A DNA stretch of 14,883 bases from Clostridiaceae bacterium (GTDB lineage: Bacteria; Bacillota; Clostridia; Saccharofermentanales; DTU023). Under the pieces are notes generated by a model, which was given only the letters and a program-made list of their open reading frames with translations, was not told where the DNA came from and searched no databases. The first letter of the stretch is position 1. Each line of letters begins with the position of its first letter. The position numbers and the translations under genes were made by a program. Shown piece by piece: positions 14,040 through 14,883 of this stretch. The stretch spans positions 1-14,883 of the forward strand of contig JAAZGN010000169.1 of assembly GCA_012511185.1 (NCBI GenBank), written 5' to 3'.

Positions 14040-14883
14040 GTGAATACAGGAGTCTTGCAGGATATGCTGATCGGGACTGGCGTGATTGGAGCCTTTTTGC
14101 TCCTGGGCGCTTTCCTGAGAGCCAAGGTACCGCTTTTTCGCCGCTGGCTTTTGCCTGCGTCCGTTATCGGCGGTGTGATCGGCTTGCTCTTGGGACCTCC
14201 TCTTTGGGGTGCAAGCGCTCCCCTGGCCTTTTCTGATGAATGGATGGCGCTCTGGGAGGCGTTGCCTGTTGTCCTGATTGTTCCCATTTTTTCGGCGGCA
14301 CCCCTGGGGACATCCATGGATCCTGCCAAAAAGCGTCGCCGCCTCCGCGACATGGCGCCCATTGTACTCCTGATGACCGGAATTTTCTCTCTCGGCGGGA
14401 GCATCCAATATGAGATCGGCTACGGGGTAAACCTGGCCATCACGGCCATCCGGCCGGAAACAGGTTTGTACCGGACCTTCGGTTATGAACTGCCCCAGGG
14501 TTTTGCCGGAGGACATGGCACAGCGACGGCGGTGGGCAGCATCTTGAAGGATTTCGGCCTGTCCTGTTGGCAGACCGCCCAAGGTGTCGCCCTGACCATG
14601 GCGACCATCGGCCTGATCGGCGGTATGCTACTGGGCATTTATTTCATTAACCGGGCGTTACGCAAAGGGCAAACACAACTGCTGGGCAAGGCAACCGCCA
14701 TCCCCATGGAAATGCTTCAGGGCTACACGACCGACATTGACAAGCAGAAGAGTTTGGGCCGGGAAACCGTGGCCGGTTCCTCCATCGAGACGATTACGGT
14801 CCACCTTGCCCTCATGTTGATCGCCTCAGGCCTGGCTTACCTTCTCTCCGGCCGCATGCGGGTCTGGCTGCCCAGCGTATACC
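14040..14883 (+). CDS. Sodium:glutamate symporter-like (GltS/ESS family) transporter, 3'-truncated by window edge
   Basis: The frame is open from here to the window end (281 codons) and encodes a very hydrophobic protein. N-terminal features are MLIGTGVIGAFLLLGAFLRAK, then LPASVIGGVIGLLLGP, matching the start of GltS-like carriers, and a central GFAGGHGTATAVGSILKD that corresponds to the re-entrant loop motif GxxGGHGTA of the ESS family. Such carriers import glutamate with sodium, but divergent members have unknown substrates, and between about 14310 and 14500 this one differs from classic GltS. I chose GTG 14040, which yields MNTGVLQDMLIGTG and keeps the LxDxL stretch usually found before the first helix; ATG 14064, behind CAGGAG, is an equally reasonable start. 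At most about the first two thirds of the gene is visible if it has the usual length of about 400-450 residues. Confidence 0.8.
   Translation, partial: MNTGVLQDMLIGTGVIGAFLLLGAFLRAKVPLFRRWLLPASVIGGVIGLLLGPPLWGASAPLAFSDEWMALWEALPVVLIVPIFSAAPLGTSMDPAKKRRRLRDMAPIVLLMTGIFSLGGSIQYEIGYGVNLAITAIRPETGLYRTFGYELPQGFAGGHGTATAVGSILKDFGLSCWQTAQGVALTMATIGLIGGMLLGIYFINRALRKGQTQLLGKATAIPMEMLQGYTTDIDKQKSLGRETVAGSSIETITVHLALMLIASGLAYLLSGRMRVWLPSVY

Noticed and set aside
13917..14582. Minus-strand open frame of 221 codons
   Set aside because: It covers an intergenic region and lies antisense to the clear GltS-like gene; its translation is rich in Arg, Gln and His with no recognisable domain, as typical for shadow frames.
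1..14883. Search for CRISPR repeats, tRNA or rRNA genes, riboswitches, insertion sequences, toxin-antitoxin or phage-defence genes
   Set aside because: No spaced direct repeats, cloverleaf-like sequences, transposase motifs or flanking inverted repeats were seen; the coding space is filled by recognisable chromosomal genes.

Overview
The window reads as an ordinary chromosomal segment close to the replication origin of a fairly GC-rich Gram-positive bacterium, most likely a Clostridia-type Firmicute (Ruminococcaceae/Oscillospiraceae-like; inferred from remembered protein similarity, not computed). The pointers are: a GyrB without the long insertion of gamma-proteobacterial GyrB; a parA(soj)-parB(spo0J) pair with a perfect parS site; a YfhO-family membrane protein; a DivIVA-like coiled-coil protein; a membrane-anchored D,D-carboxypeptidase; and AGGAG-type ribosome binding sites. 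I saw no tRNA, rRNA, CRISPR array, insertion sequence or phage gene, and no gene-free stretch longer than 300 bases.

Layout. Positions 3-1814 hold gyrB, cut at its 5' end by the window edge. The 47-base gap after it holds a perfect 16-bp parS palindrome (1824-1839). Next is an unusual single reading frame joining a GNAT acetyltransferase to a threonine-aldolase-family PLP enzyme (1862-3454), with an in-frame internal ATG behind its own Shine-Dalgarno sequence exactly at the domain border. An extended -10 promoter candidate leads into parA (3556-4356), parB (4388-5293) and a large yfhO-like membrane gene (5319-8132), closely spaced and probably one transcript. A second extended -10 site precedes a DivIVA-like gene (8211-9113). 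Then comes an ABC exporter locus: an ATPase gene without its N-terminal half (9132-9689) followed by two apparently intact ABC-2 permeases (9703-10755, 10763-11899).

On the minus strand, a small cupin gene (13373-13062) and a D,D-carboxypeptidase gene (13057-11894) form a pair that converges on the exporter operon; the two end genes share a six-base CTATAG that encodes both stop codons. A divergent intergenic region leads to a second, small GNAT gene (13448-13900). The window ends inside a GltS/ESS-type sodium:glutamate symporter-like gene (14040-14883) that runs off the edge.

How the genes fit together: gyrase, ParA/ParB/parS and the DivIVA-like protein concern chromosome topology, origin segregation and possibly cell poles or septa. 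YfhO-like protein, the D,D-carboxypeptidase and the ABC-2 exporter concern the cell envelope. The points most worth a second look are the GNAT-aldolase fusion with its internal start, the beheaded ABC ATPase beside intact permeases, the parS site in the leader of the fusion gene, and a recurring TGnTAnnnT extended -10 in front of the transcription units. I see no clearly new biological system here.
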